From Microbacterium flavum (GTDB lineage: Bacteria > Actinomycetota > Actinomycetes > Actinomycetales > Microbacteriaceae), in NCBI RefSeq assembly GCF_018717645.1, contig NZ_JAFLHG010000003.1, positions 62,001-126,000 of the forward strand: a stretch of 64,000 nt of DNA. Direction: 5' to 3'. Of this stretch, positions 8,374 to 17,773 are shown piece by piece (positions within the stretch are counted from its first letter, which is position 1; each line of letters opens with the position of its first letter). Both the position numbers and the translations under genes were made by a program. The notes under the pieces were generated by a model that was not told the DNA's origin, did not search any database, and saw nothing but the letters and a program-made list of their open reading frames with translations.

Positions 8374-8799
8374 ATGCTGATCCGCACCGATCCATCGCGC
8401 AGCGCGCCGCTGTACACGCAGATCGCGGCATCCGTCCGCGCAGACGCCGTCGCAGGCCGCGTCCATCCCGGGGATCGGCTCCCGTCGGCGCGGGAGGTGG
8501 CGAACGCCCTCGACGTCAACCTGCACACGGTTCTGCACGCCTATCAGCAGCTGCGCGACGAGGGTCTGGTGCAGATGCACCGCGGGCGCGGAGCGATCGT
8601 GACCGACCTCGCTGCCCGGCTCGCCGGACTGCAGCACGACATCACCGCGCTCGCCGCCCACGCCCGTGACAGCGGTCTTTCGCCGGACGCCCTTGCGGCG
8701 CTCGTCCGGCACGCGGCCGAACTCCACCCCGCCGATCCGAACCCGGCCGACATCGCGGCCGACAACTTGGCCGTCGACCTCAAGGAGATGTCCCCGTGA
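8374..8799 (+). CDS. GntR-family regulator, short YtrA type
   Basis: Transcription factor of 141 residues with an N-terminal winged helix (about 9-72: SAPLYTQIAASVR, GDRLPSAREVANALDVN, YQQLRDEGLV) and only a short helical C-terminal tail. That short tail is the YtrA subgroup, which usually represses an adjacent transport or membrane operon in response to envelope signals. The start is secure: AGGAGGA ends 3 nt before the ATG. The next gene, a membrane protein, overlaps its stop (GTGA), so regulator and likely target are cotranscribed. Confidence 0.88.
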   Translation: MLIRTDPSRSAPLYTQIAASVRADAVAGRVHPGDRLPSAREVANALDVNLHTVLHAYQQLRDEGLVQMHRGRGAIVTDLAARLAGLQHDITALAAHARDSGLSPDALAALVRHAAELHPADPNPADIAADNLAVDLKEMSP

Positions 8800-9800
8800 C
8801 CACGCGTGCCCCCTCGGCCGTCCGCCGATTCGTGATCGTCGCCGTGCTCCTCCCCGCCGTGATCACCGCGCTGTCCGTTCTGGTGCAGCTCTGGGTCACG
8901 CCATCCTCGCCCGATCCGATCGCGATCCACTGGGGCGTCTCCGGGCTGGCCGACGGGTTCGGTCCCGTGTGGGTGGCGCCGGTGACCACGGCCGTCGTGG
9001 GGATCGGTGTGCCGCTCCTGCTCTCGGCATCCGCGCTCAACGGGCTGCGCCGTGGCGACCGGGGCGCCGCATATCGATTCATGGGGGCGCTCGCGGCGGC
9101 GATGTCGGTGTTCATCGGCACCCTCGTCGCGGGCTCCGTTCTCATCCAGCGCGGCCTCAGCGACGCCGCCGAGGCGCCCTCGATCCTTCCGTCGCTTCTC
9201 CTGAGCGGGGTCCTCGGCGTGGCCCTCGGCGTCGTGGCGTGGTTCGTCCAACCGGCCGAACACGCGTCCAGAGGCGCGGTCGAGGTCGTGGCGGCGCTCG
9301 ACCCGCCCCTGGGCGCGGACGAGCGCGCAGTCTGGCTGCGCACCGTGCGTCTGGGTCGCTCCGGACTCATCGTCCTCGCGAGCGCGCTGCTGATCCTGAT
9401 CCTGGTCGCAGTCATCACGCTCGCGGTGAGCGGCAGCGCGGCGGCGACGGTCATCACCGTGATCGTCGTCGTGCTGATGGCCGCGACGATCGCCGCCACG
9501 TCCGTGTTCCACGTGCGGGTCGACGCCGACGGACTCACGGTCACCTCAGCGACCGGTTTTCCGCGCGTCCACGTGCCACTGGAGGACATCCAGCGGGTCG
9601 AGGTCGTGGAGGTCGTCCCGATGGCGGAGTTCGGCGGCTGGGGGCTGCGCTGGGCGCCCGGCGGCGGCTTCGGCGTCGTGATGCGGTCAGGTTCCGGTAT
9701 CCGCGTCCATCGGGCCGGCGGACGGGTGTTCACGGTCACGGTCGATGACGCCGAGAGCGGCGCCGCGCTCCTGGAGGCGCTCCGCGTCCGCAAGGCCTGA
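8796..9800 (+). CDS. DUF1648-type membrane protein with C-terminal PH-like domain
   Basis: Integral membrane protein of 334 residues. The first part has about four hydrophobic segments with the DUF1648 hallmark DPIAIHWGVSGLADGFG. A further pair of hydrophobic segments (about 185-235) is followed by a soluble domain with VRVDADGLTVTSATGFPRVH and PLEDIQRVEV, resembling a bacterial PH domain. Function is unknown. Translational coupling to the upstream YtrA-type regulator suggests it responds to the same, possibly envelope, signal. Confidence 0.75.
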   Translation: MTTRAPSAVRRFVIVAVLLPAVITALSVLVQLWVTPSSPDPIAIHWGVSGLADGFGPVWVAPVTTAVVGIGVPLLLSASALNGLRRGDRGAAYRFMGALAAAMSVFIGTLVAGSVLIQRGLSDAAEAPSILPSLLLSGVLGVALGVVAWFVQPAEHASRGAVEVVAALDPPLGADERAVWLRTVRLGRSGLIVLASALLILILVAVITLAVSGSAAATVITVIVVVLMAATIAATSVFHVRVDADGLTVTSATGFPRVHVPLEDIQRVEVVEVVPMAEFGGWGLRWAPGGGFGVVMRSGSGIRVHRAGGRVFTVTVDDAESGAALLEALRVRKA

Positions 9801-9818
9801 CCCGAAGCCGCCCCGGGC

Positions 9819-9887
9819 CGCGTTCATCCGGCGCGGCCCGCGGAAGCCCCGCGGCGAATCCCCGCGTTCGCACCATCTGAGCGCCGC
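9819..9887. repeat. 69-bp repeat, copy B (downstream of DUF1648 gene)
   Basis: Direct-orientation partner of 8251-8319, 18 nt after the DUF1648 stop codon. With copy A it brackets exactly the gntR-DUF1648 operon. Confidence 0.6.
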
Positions 9888-9958
9888 GCACGCGCCCGCA
9901 CCGCAGCGCACCACACGCGCCCGTTGACGCGGCGGCGCGCCGCGGGTTGGGTGGACCT

Positions 9959-10642
9959 ATGGACGAGTTCGACCCCGACACCGCGCGCGCTGTCGATCGC
10001 TACCTGGTCGACACTCTCGTCGGCGCGGATGCCGTGCTGGATGCCGCCGTCGCGGCGCAGCACGCCGGAGGCCTCCCCGACATCGAGGTCGCCCCGACCG
10101 GCGGGAAGCTCCTGCACCTGCTCGCGAAGGCGATCGGGGCGCGCCGCGTGCTGGAGGTCGGGACCCTCGGCGGCTATTCGACGATCTGGCTCGCGCGCGG
10201 CCTCCCGAGCGAGGGGCAGGTCGTCACGATCGAGGCGGAGCCCGCCAACGCCGCGATCGCGCGCGCGAACATCGACCGGGCCGGGGTGGGGGAGCGGGTC
10301 GAGATCCGCGTCGGCCGCGGCGAGGACGTGCTGCCGACCCTCGCCGGGGGCGACCCCTTCGACCTCGTCTTCATCGACGCGGACAAGGAGTCGAACACGC
10401 TCTACCTCGACTGGGCGGCGCGGCTCGGGCGCTCGGGCGCCCTCGTCGTCCTCGATAACGTGGTCCGCGCCGGACGCATCGTCGACCAGACCGACGACAC
10501 CAGTCAGGTCGCCGGGGTGCGCGCAGGGCTGGAGATGCTCCGCAGCGACCCGCGGTTCGACGCGACGGCGCTGCAGACGTGGGATGCCAAGGGGTGGGAC
10601 GGCGTCGCGATCGCCGTCCTCGTCGGCGACCCGGGCAGCTGA
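9959..10642 (+). CDS. SAM-dependent O-methyltransferase (COMT-like)
   Basis: Class I methyltransferase of 227 residues, predicted to transfer a methyl group from S-adenosylmethionine to a hydroxyl, typically of a catechol-like substrate, with a divalent metal. It shows VLEVGTLGGYSTIWLA (motif I, near residue 65), DLVFIDADKESNTLYLDWA (metal and substrate loop) and LVVLDNVVRAGRI. The ATG at 9959 is preferred over a GTG 12 nt upstream, because the protein then starts MDEFDPDTARAVDRYL, as family members do. Substrate unknown. Confidence 0.85.
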   Translation: MDEFDPDTARAVDRYLVDTLVGADAVLDAAVAAQHAGGLPDIEVAPTGGKLLHLLAKAIGARRVLEVGTLGGYSTIWLARGLPSEGQVVTIEAEPANAAIARANIDRAGVGERVEIRVGRGEDVLPTLAGGDPFDLVFIDADKESNTLYLDWAARLGRSGALVVLDNVVRAGRIVDQTDDTSQVAGVRAGLEMLRSDPRFDATALQTWDAKGWDGVAIAVLVGDPGS

Positions 10643-10655
10643 TCCGATCAGTTGA

Positions 10656-12035
<1,380 letters not shown>

Positions 12036-12052
12036 CGCGCACAGACGCTGAA

Positions 12053-12096
12053 CGAGAGGGGGGAGCCGTGGCACGGATGACGGCTCCCCCCTCTCG
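12053..12096 (+). terminator. Perfect 17-bp hairpin after eno, overlapping the divIC start
   Basis: The left arm 12053-12069 and right arm 12080-12096 are perfectly complementary over 17 bp around a 10-nt loop; the stem is G+C-rich and begins with CGAGAGG. It has no T-run. It looks like the eno terminator, yet the GTG (12068) and ATG (12077) starts of the next gene lie at the stem edge and in the loop, so it may also control divIC translation. Confidence 0.65.
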
Positions 12097-12583
12097 CGTC
12101 TCCGCGCCGCCCGCATCCGTGCACTCCGCGCGTCGGGTGGACGTGCGCGAGTGGGCCGGCGGGCTCCGGTTCTCGGCATTCACGGGGATCATGCTGGGCC
12201 TCGTCGTCCTCGCCGTGTTCGTGCTCGCACCCGCCGTGAGCACGTACGTCTCCCAGCGCCAGCAGATCGCCGCGCTCCAGCAGTCGGTGACGCTGACCTC
12301 CGACGAGGTCGCCGCGCTCACCCAGCAGAAGGAGCGCTGGGCAGACCCTGCCTACGTCACCTCGGAGGCGCGGGCGCGGCTGTACTACAAGCATCCCGGC
12401 GAGACGGTGTACCTCGTCGACGACGACCTCCCGGCCTCCTCGATCCCGCCGGACCAGCTGCCCGTCAGCGACGACGTCACCGAGACGCGATCGGACTGGA
12501 TGTCGCAGCTCGTGCGGTCGGTCGCCTGGGCGGGCTTGGCTCAGACCGCCGTCGGGCCGGATGACGGCACAGGCACAGGCTGA
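12068..12583 (+). CDS. DivIC/FtsB-like septum formation initiator
   Basis: Single-pass membrane divisome protein expected to bridge FtsQ and FtsL at the septum. It is 171 residues from the GTG at 12068, with a transmembrane helix near 38-60 (FTGIMLGLVVLAVFVLAP), a following coiled-coil stretch (QRQQIAALQQSVTLTSDEVA) and the actinobacterial FtsB signature YYKHPGETVYLVD. Starts at 12077 and 12119 are in frame and also possible. The position after eno and before a DUF501 gene matches the conserved actinobacterial order. Confidence 0.85.
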   Translation: MARMTAPPSRVSAPPASVHSARRVDVREWAGGLRFSAFTGIMLGLVVLAVFVLAPAVSTYVSQRQQIAALQQSVTLTSDEVAALTQQKERWADPAYVTSEARARLYYKHPGETVYLVDDDLPASSIPPDQLPVSDDVTETRSDWMSQLVRSVAWAGLAQTAVGPDDGTGTG

Positions 12584-12642
12584 CGAGCTCGGACGGGTCG
12601 GCGGCGCGTCATCCGGCCCAGCGTGCCGTCAGGCGACCCCGG

Positions 12643-12648
12643 TACCCT
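12643..12648 (+). promoter_or_regulatory. -10 box for the DUF501 gene (near-leaderless)
   Basis: TACCCT ends 7 nt before the GTG at 12656. There is no purine-rich ribosome binding site, consistent with a leaderless mRNA. Confidence 0.45.
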
Positions 12649-12655
12649 GGATGAT

Positions 12656-13228
12656 GTGCCGCACCCGACTCTCAGCCCCGCGACCGACACCGACCTCGCC
12701 GTGATGCGCGAGCAGCTCGGACGGCCGATGCGCGGCGTCGTCGGCATCGCGGCGCGCTGCGTGTGCGGCAACCCGACCGTCGTCGCGACCGAGCCGCGCC
12801 TTCCCGAGTCAGCGGGCGGCGCGCCGTTCCCGACCTTCTACTACCTGACGCACCCCGGTGCGACGGCAGCCATGTCGGCGCTCGAAGCCGGACAGGTCAT
12901 GCCGGAGTACGCGGCCCTTCTCGCCACGGACGAGACCGTCGCGCGGGCGTACGCGGCGGCGCACGAGGCGTACCTCTCCGACCGTTCCGTCTACGGGGAG
13001 GTCCCGGAGATCGCAGGGATCTCGGCGGGCGGCATGCCGACCCGGGTGAAGTGCCTGCATGCCCTCGCCGGGCACGCCCTCGCCGCAGGCCCGGGCGTGA
13101 ACCCGATCGGCGACCTCGCCCTCGCACGCGGCGGCTGGTCGCCCGAGCGCTGCACCTGCGCGACCCCCGGCGCCGGCCTCGCCCGCCAGGACGAGGCGCG
13201 TCCGGAAGCGGCGCGGGACTCGGTGTGA
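12656..13228 (+). CDS. DUF501 domain protein
   Basis: Protein of 190 residues of a conserved actinobacterial family of unknown function that normally follows eno and divIC. Recognisable are LGRPMRGVVGIAARCVCG, PFPTFYYLTHP, ISAGGMPTRVKCLHALAGHALA and a closing CTC pair. The conserved Cys and His residues suggest metal binding, which is an inference. The GTG at 12656 lies 7 nt after TACCCT. The next gene begins 2 nt after the stop. Confidence 0.85.
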   Translation: MPHPTLSPATDTDLAVMREQLGRPMRGVVGIAARCVCGNPTVVATEPRLPESAGGAPFPTFYYLTHPGATAAMSALEAGQVMPEYAALLATDETVARAYAAAHEAYLSDRSVYGEVPEIAGISAGGMPTRVKCLHALAGHALAAGPGVNPIGDLALARGGWSPERCTCATPGAGLARQDEARPEAARDSV

Positions 13229-13230
13229 GG

Positions 13231-14580
13231 ATGCGGCGGCTGATGACCCGACGCGTCGGCGCCGTCCGGCGCGCCGCGCTGGCCGCCGTCGTCGCGGGGC
13301 TCCTCATCGGCGCAGGAGCGGTCCCCGCTGCCGCGCAGTCGGGTCCGCTCCTCGGGGGAGCGGCCGTGCCGATGGTGGATCCGACGCCCGCACCCGGCGC
13401 CGACCCGGCTCGGGCCGCGGAGTACTGGCTCGACGAGTACGGCGTGCGGAGCGCATGGGCGACGACGCGCGGCAAGGGGCAGACGATCGCGATCATCGAC
13501 ACCGGCATCGGCCGAAACCCGGTCGAATTCGCCGGCGCAGTGACCGGCGGAGCGGACTTCTCCGGACTGGGCGCGTCCGACGGCCGCAAGCCCGTCGGTG
13601 CCGTCGACGGCAACCACGGCAGCTGGGTGGCCTCGCTCGCGGCGGCGCGGGGGACCGGCGCCGACACCGGGATGATCGGCGTGGCGCCCGAGGCCAGCCT
13701 CCTCTCGATATCGATCGGTTTCGGCGCCTCGGCATCCGTGCCCTTCGTCCAGCAGGTCGCTGACGCGATCCGCTGGGCGGTGGACAACGGCGCCGACATC
13801 ATCAACCTGTCCTTCACGACCAACACCCTCAGCTGGGATCCGCTGTGGGACGACGCGTTCCTCTACGCCTTCGATCACGACGTCGTGGTCGTCGTCGCGG
13901 CGGGGAACAAAGGCAGCGGCACCGACGAGGTCGGCGCTCCCGCAACGATCCCCGGGGTCCTCACCGTCGGCGGGGTGAACCGCGCGGGCGTCGCGAGCGA
14001 CCAGGCGTCGACGCAGGGCATCACGATCGGCATCTCCGCGCCCAGCGAGGAGCTGCTCGGCGTGTCGGCCGATGGTCAGCTCGTGCAGTGGAACGGGACG
14101 AGCGGCGCCGCGCCGATCGTCGCCGGCATCGCCGCCCTCGTGCGGGCGGCCCACCCGGACCTCGACGCGAACAACGTCATCAATCGGATCGTGCGGACGG
14201 CGCGGTCCACGCCGCAGTCGACCGCGAATCCGCAGCTGTACGGCAACGGGCTCGTGGATGCCGGGGCGGCCGTCACTGCGAGCGTCGCCTCGGTCGACAA
14301 GAACCCGATGGGCGACCTCGCCGAATGGGTGCGGCTCTTCCGGCGGGCCGAGCCGGGACCTCGGCCGCAGCCCACGTCCTCCCCGGTGACGATCCCCGAG
14401 CTGCCTGCGGCGGAGGCCGCACCCGTCGTGTCGCCGCTCCTGCCGACCGCCGACACCCTGCGGTACGGGACGGTGCCGCTCGCCGGGCTCACCCTGGCCG
14501 CTATACTGGTGGCGCTCGGTGTCACTGCTGCTGCCCGGCGCATCAGATCGGAGCGGGCTCAGCGCGCTTCGAGCCGTTGA
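13231..14580 (+). CDS. Mycosin-like S8 serine protease, membrane-anchored
   Basis: Exported subtilisin-family protease of 449 residues. It has an N-terminal signal peptide (AALAAVVAGLLIGAGA then AAAQS), the triad Asp90 (IIDTGIG), His129 (DGNHGSWVAS) and Ser291 (NGTSGAAPIVAG), a Pro-rich linker and a C-terminal transmembrane helix (LAGLTLAAILVALGV) ending in basic residues. This is the MycP architecture, in which the protease faces outward at the membrane. No type VII secretion gene is visible nearby. A second ATG at 13243 is also possible. A TATACT box at 14502-14507 near its 3' end could drive the next gene. Confidence 0.88.
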   Translation: MRRLMTRRVGAVRRAALAAVVAGLLIGAGAVPAAAQSGPLLGGAAVPMVDPTPAPGADPARAAEYWLDEYGVRSAWATTRGKGQTIAIIDTGIGRNPVEFAGAVTGGADFSGLGASDGRKPVGAVDGNHGSWVASLAAARGTGADTGMIGVAPEASLLSISIGFGASASVPFVQQVADAIRWAVDNGADIINLSFTTNTLSWDPLWDDAFLYAFDHDVVVVVAAGNKGSGTDEVGAPATIPGVLTVGGVNRAGVASDQASTQGITIGISAPSEELLGVSADGQLVQWNGTSGAAPIVAGIAALVRAAHPDLDANNVINRIVRTARSTPQSTANPQLYGNGLVDAGAAVTASVASVDKNPMGDLAEWVRLFRRAEPGPRPQPTSSPVTIPELPAAEAAPVVSPLLPTADTLRYGTVPLAGLTLAAILVALGVTAAARRIRSERAQRASSR

Positions 14581-14600
14581 TTCAAGGAGTCCTGCCACCT

Positions 14601-16133
14601 GTGAGCAACACAGCCAGCACCGCAACTCGCGTGCCCAAGATCCTCGTCGTCGGGGGCGGCTACGCCGGCTTCTACACCGCGTGGAAGCTCGAGAAGCACC
14701 TGCGCAAGGGGGAGGCGGAGGTCACCCTCGTCGACCCGCTGCCCTACATGACCTATCAGCCCTTCCTCCCCGAGGTCGCGGCCGGTGAGATCGAGGCCCG
14801 TCACGCGGTCGTCGGCCTGCGCCGTCACCTGAAGAAGACGCGCGTGGTCACCGCCAAGATCACGGGCATCGACCACGCGAACCGCTCCGCGACGGTCACG
14901 CCCGCGATCGGCGACCCCTGGCAGGAGTCCTACGACCAGATCGTCGTGACCGCCGGCGCCGTCTCGCGCACCTTCCCGATCCCGGGCATCGCCGACAACG
15001 CGATCGGGCTCAAGACGATCGAGGAGGCCGTCGCCGTCCGCGACCGCATCCTCACGAACTTCGATCTCGCCGCGAACCTTCCCGCCGGACCCGAGCGCGA
15101 TCGCCTCCTGACCGTCGTCGTCGTCGGCGGTGGCTTCGCCGGCATCGAGGTGTTCGCCGAGATGCGAGCGCTCGCATCCTCGCTCCTGAAGAACTACCCG
15201 CAGCTGCGCTTCGAGGACACGCACTTCCACCTCATCGAGGCGATGGGCCGCATCATGCCCGAGGTGTCGCTGAAGACGAGCGAGTGGGTGCTGAAGGATC
15301 TCGCCAAGCGCGGTGCCAACGTGCACCTGGACACGCAGGTCAAGGGTGCGGTCGACGGGAACGTCGAGCTCTCCACCGGGGAGACCATCCCCTCCGGTCT
15401 CATCGTCTGGACCGCCGGTGTCATGGCGAACCCGACCGTCGTTCGCGGCAGCGACCTGCCCGTCGAGGAGCGCGGTCGCATCCGTGCGCGCGCCGATCTG
15501 CGCGTCGGCAGCGCCGAGGAGATCATCGACGGCGCCTGGGCTGCCGGTGACGTCGCAGCGGTGCCCGACCTCACGGGCAAGGGCGTCGGCGGCTACTGCG
15601 TGCCCAACGCACAGCACGCGGTGCGTCAGGCGAAGCTCCTCGCGAAGAACCTGGTCGGCGTCCTGCGCGGCGAGGTGCCGCGCGAGTACATCCACCACAA
15701 CCTGGGCGCCGTTGCCGGCCTCGGTCTGTACAACGGTGTCTTCCAGTCCGGGAACATCGCGCTCAAGGGCTTCATCGCCTGGTGCGCGCACCGCGGCTAC
15801 CACGGCATGGCCATGCCGTCGTGGGAGCGCAAGTGGCGCGTGATCGGCGACTGGTGGCACAACTTCTGGCTGAACCGCGACAACGTGTCGCTGGAGACGG
15901 TCCAGAACCCGCGTTACGTCTTCGAGGAGTTCGCCGCGCGCCCGCGTCCGGCCGCTCCCGCCGAGGCGCCCGCGGCGCCGGCTGCGCCCGTATCCCCCGC
16001 CATCGATCCGAAGTCGGTCGTCGGCGAGGACGCCCCGGTCGCCGGGGAGAAGGCGGGCGAGTCGGTGGACGCCGAGGCTGCCGCACCCGAGAAGAAGGCT
16101 CCCGCGAAGAAGAAGGCCGCGGCCAAGGCCTGA
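14601..16133 (+). CDS. ndh: Type II NADH dehydrogenase (NDH-2)
   Basis: Membrane-associated FAD enzyme passing electrons from NADH to menaquinone without proton pumping. The 510-residue protein has the FAD Rossmann motif KILVVGGGYAGFYTAWKLE (near 14-32), the NADH motif TVVVVGGGFAGIEVFAEM (near 170) and the quinone-site segment GGYCVPNAQHAVRQAKLLAKN. The last 60 residues are a Pro/Ala-rich tail ending in a Lys/Ala cluster (PEKKAPAKKKAAAKA), not part of the catalytic domain and perhaps a membrane or nucleic-acid contact. AAGGAG lies 11 nt before the GTG. Confidence 0.92.
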   Translation: MSNTASTATRVPKILVVGGGYAGFYTAWKLEKHLRKGEAEVTLVDPLPYMTYQPFLPEVAAGEIEARHAVVGLRRHLKKTRVVTAKITGIDHANRSATVTPAIGDPWQESYDQIVVTAGAVSRTFPIPGIADNAIGLKTIEEAVAVRDRILTNFDLAANLPAGPERDRLLTVVVVGGGFAGIEVFAEMRALASSLLKNYPQLRFEDTHFHLIEAMGRIMPEVSLKTSEWVLKDLAKRGANVHLDTQVKGAVDGNVELSTGETIPSGLIVWTAGVMANPTVVRGSDLPVEERGRIRARADLRVGSAEEIIDGAWAAGDVAAVPDLTGKGVGGYCVPNAQHAVRQAKLLAKNLVGVLRGEVPREYIHHNLGAVAGLGLYNGVFQSGNIALKGFIAWCAHRGYHGMAMPSWERKWRVIGDWWHNFWLNRDNVSLETVQNPRYVFEEFAARPRPAAPAEAPAAPAAPVSPAIDPKSVVGEDAPVAGEKAGESVDAEAAAPEKKAPAKKKAAAKA

Positions 16134-16153
16134 GCGGTTGCCGCGCGACTGAG

Positions 16154-16188
16154 CGAACCCCCGTCCCCGATCGTCGGGCGGGGGTTCG
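16154..16188 (+). terminator. Terminator after ndh
   Basis: Ten-base-pair stem CGAACCCCCG with CGGGGGTTCG, extended by an inner CCCGA-TCG-TCGGG hairpin, giving an almost continuous 15-bp helix 20 nt after the ndh stop. Confidence 0.75.
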
Positions 16189-16228
16189 TCGTCCTGTCGG
16201 CGACGGCTCGACGGTAGCCTGAACGAAG

Positions 16229-16301
16229 GCCCCCGTAGCCCAATGGCAGAGGCAGGCGACTTAAAATCGCTGCAGTGTCGGTTCGAGTCCGACCGGGGGT
16301 A
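16229..16301 (+). tRNA. tRNA with UAA anticodon (Leu), short variable arm
   Basis: Seventy-three nt fold into a cloverleaf: acceptor GCCCCCG with CGGGGGT (one G-U), D arm with GG at 16245-16246, anticodon stem GGCGA with TCGCT, 7-nt loop CTTAAAA giving anticodon UAA, T arm GTCGG-TTCGAGT-CCGAC, and discriminator A. CCA is not encoded. The UAA anticodon reads UUA (Leu). The variable region is only 5 nt (GCAGT), whereas bacterial leucine tRNAs normally have a long variable arm. UUA is very rare in such G+C-rich genomes. Gene status is firm; leucine identity follows from the anticodon only. Confidence 0.85.
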
Positions 16302-16394
16302 CGACCGACTCCGCGGCCGTCGATCTGGATCCGCCGTCCGTCGTCGTCACCGCCGCCCCGCGCCCCTGTCCCCGGGGCGGGGGATGATGGTGGG

Positions 16395-17348
16395 GTGACC
16401 ACGCCACGGAGCCCGGAGCCTCGCTCTCGCGCGACGCGCGGGCGGAGCAGGGGAGGTCTGCGCGCCCGCCTCCTGGTGCCGCTGTCGGGCGATCCCGAGG
16501 GGACTCCGCCGTGGGTCCTCCGGCTCGAGCGCGGCGACGATCGCGGGCTGTTCGAGGAGGACGGTGCGGCGTGGACGGTGCACGCCGGCATCCCGACGCT
16601 CGTCGCCGGCATCCGCGCTCTGCTCCTGCAGGCGCTCCACCCCGGAGCCATGGCCGGCGTCCACGATTGGTCGCGCTACCGCGAGGACCCGCTCGGACGC
16701 CTCTCCGGGACGGTCCGCTGGGTCATCTCGCTGACCTTCGGATCGCGGGAGCAGGTCGAGGTCGAACTCGGCCGCGTGGGACGCTTCCACTCCTCGGTGC
16801 GCGGGGAGTACGCCGCCGCCGACGGCGAGAGGCGCACCTACACGGCCGAGGATGCCGAGCTCGTCGAGTGGGTGCACCTCGCCTTCACGGATGCCTTCCT
16901 CACCGCGCACGAACGCTGGGGCGGCGCGATCCCCGGCGGTGCCGATGCCTATGTCTCGGAGTGGGCGACTGCGGGCCGACTGATGGGCGTCTCGGACCCT
17001 CCGCGGACGGCTGCGGAGCTGCACGCGCGCCAGCATCGCTTCCTCGCCGACGGGACGCTCCAGGGCGGCGAGCGGGTCGACGACGTCGTCCGCTTCCTCC
17101 GCGCGGTACCGGTCGAGGGCGTCGCCCTGCGGACCGGCTACCGCATCCTCTTCGCCGGAGCGGTGGCGACCATTCCGCGCGAGTACCGCCGCCTGCTGGG
17201 TGTGCGCCGCACGTGGCTGCCCGCCGTCGCCGCGACCCGGCTCGTCCTGCGCATCGCCGAGCGCGGGCTCGGAGCCGGGCCGCGCGCGCACGACATGGCC
17301 CGCCTCCGCCTGCGCAGACTGGATGCCGCGGCGGGGCCGACTCCCTGA
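16395..17348 (+). CDS. MpaB-family oxygenase (DUF2236)
   Basis: Predicted heme-dependent oxygenase of the MpaB/latex-clearing superfamily, 317 residues. Recognisable are LLLQALHPGAMAGVHDWSRY, whose His is the likely heme contact, FHSSVRGEYAA, LVEWVHLAFTDAFLTAHERW and a C-terminal FAGAVATIPREYRRLLG. Substrate unknown. The GTG at 16395 follows a GATGATGG stretch and gives MTTPRSPEP; no clear ribosome binding site is present. It lies 93 bp after the tRNA gene. Confidence 0.82.
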   Translation: MTTPRSPEPRSRATRGRSRGGLRARLLVPLSGDPEGTPPWVLRLERGDDRGLFEEDGAAWTVHAGIPTLVAGIRALLLQALHPGAMAGVHDWSRYREDPLGRLSGTVRWVISLTFGSREQVEVELGRVGRFHSSVRGEYAAADGERRTYTAEDAELVEWVHLAFTDAFLTAHERWGGAIPGGADAYVSEWATAGRLMGVSDPPRTAAELHARQHRFLADGTLQGGERVDDVVRFLRAVPVEGVALRTGYRILFAGAVATIPREYRRLLGVRRTWLPAVAATRLVLRIAERGLGAGPRAHDMARLRLRRLDAAAGPTP

Positions 17349-17403
17349 GTCGCACCGACCCCTGACCCGCCCCCGGCCGAGAGCCACGCCGACCCCTGAC
17401 CCC

Positions 17404-17429
17404 CCTGGCCGTCCCATGGAGCGGCCGGG
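17404..17429. terminator. Bidirectional terminator between convergent genes
   Basis: Eight-base-pair stem CCTGGCCG with CGGCCGGG (one G-U pair) and a 10-nt loop, between the MpaB gene and the convergent small gene that ends at 17430. Confidence 0.55.
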
Positions 17430-17639
17430 CTACGGACGATGTCGCGTCGAGCGCTCGTTGCCCCGTCTGTAGTCACCGGTCACCCGCGCCATGACCTGCT
17501 GCGGGTCTCGACGGGCGATGTCGGTGAGGAACCTCGCCGCGGCCTCGCCGCGGAGGGTCGCTGCGAGCCGCCCGTGGTGACGCACCTCGACGCGCTCACC
17601 GTACCGCGCGTACTCGAACCCCGCCGCGTCTCCTGCCAT
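17430..17639 (-). CDS. Small conserved actinobacterial protein, unknown function
   Basis: Sixty-nine residues with no signal or membrane segment: FEYARYGERVEVRHHGRLAA, then TLRGEAAARFLTDIARRDPQ and QVMARVTGDYRRGNER. I recall similar small Microbacteriaceae proteins with the HHGR, LRG and MARxTGxYxxGNER pattern, but no function is known to me. The ATG at 17639 is chosen over one 33 nt upstream, because the upstream residues look non-coding. It diverges from the next small gene. Confidence 0.65.
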   Translation of the reverse strand: MAGDAAGFEYARYGERVEVRHHGRLAATLRGEAAARFLTDIARRDPQQVMARVTGDYRRGNERSTRHRP

Positions 17640-17773
17640 GAGACCAGCATGCCCTGCCGGGGTGAGCCGCACGGCCGGCCGTCCGCGCGCTGGCGGCGCG
17701 CACCCGCGCGGGGCAGACTGGATCGCACCCTCCCGCGCGCCTGCGCGAGAGCGATGTGAGGAGAGGACCCGCC

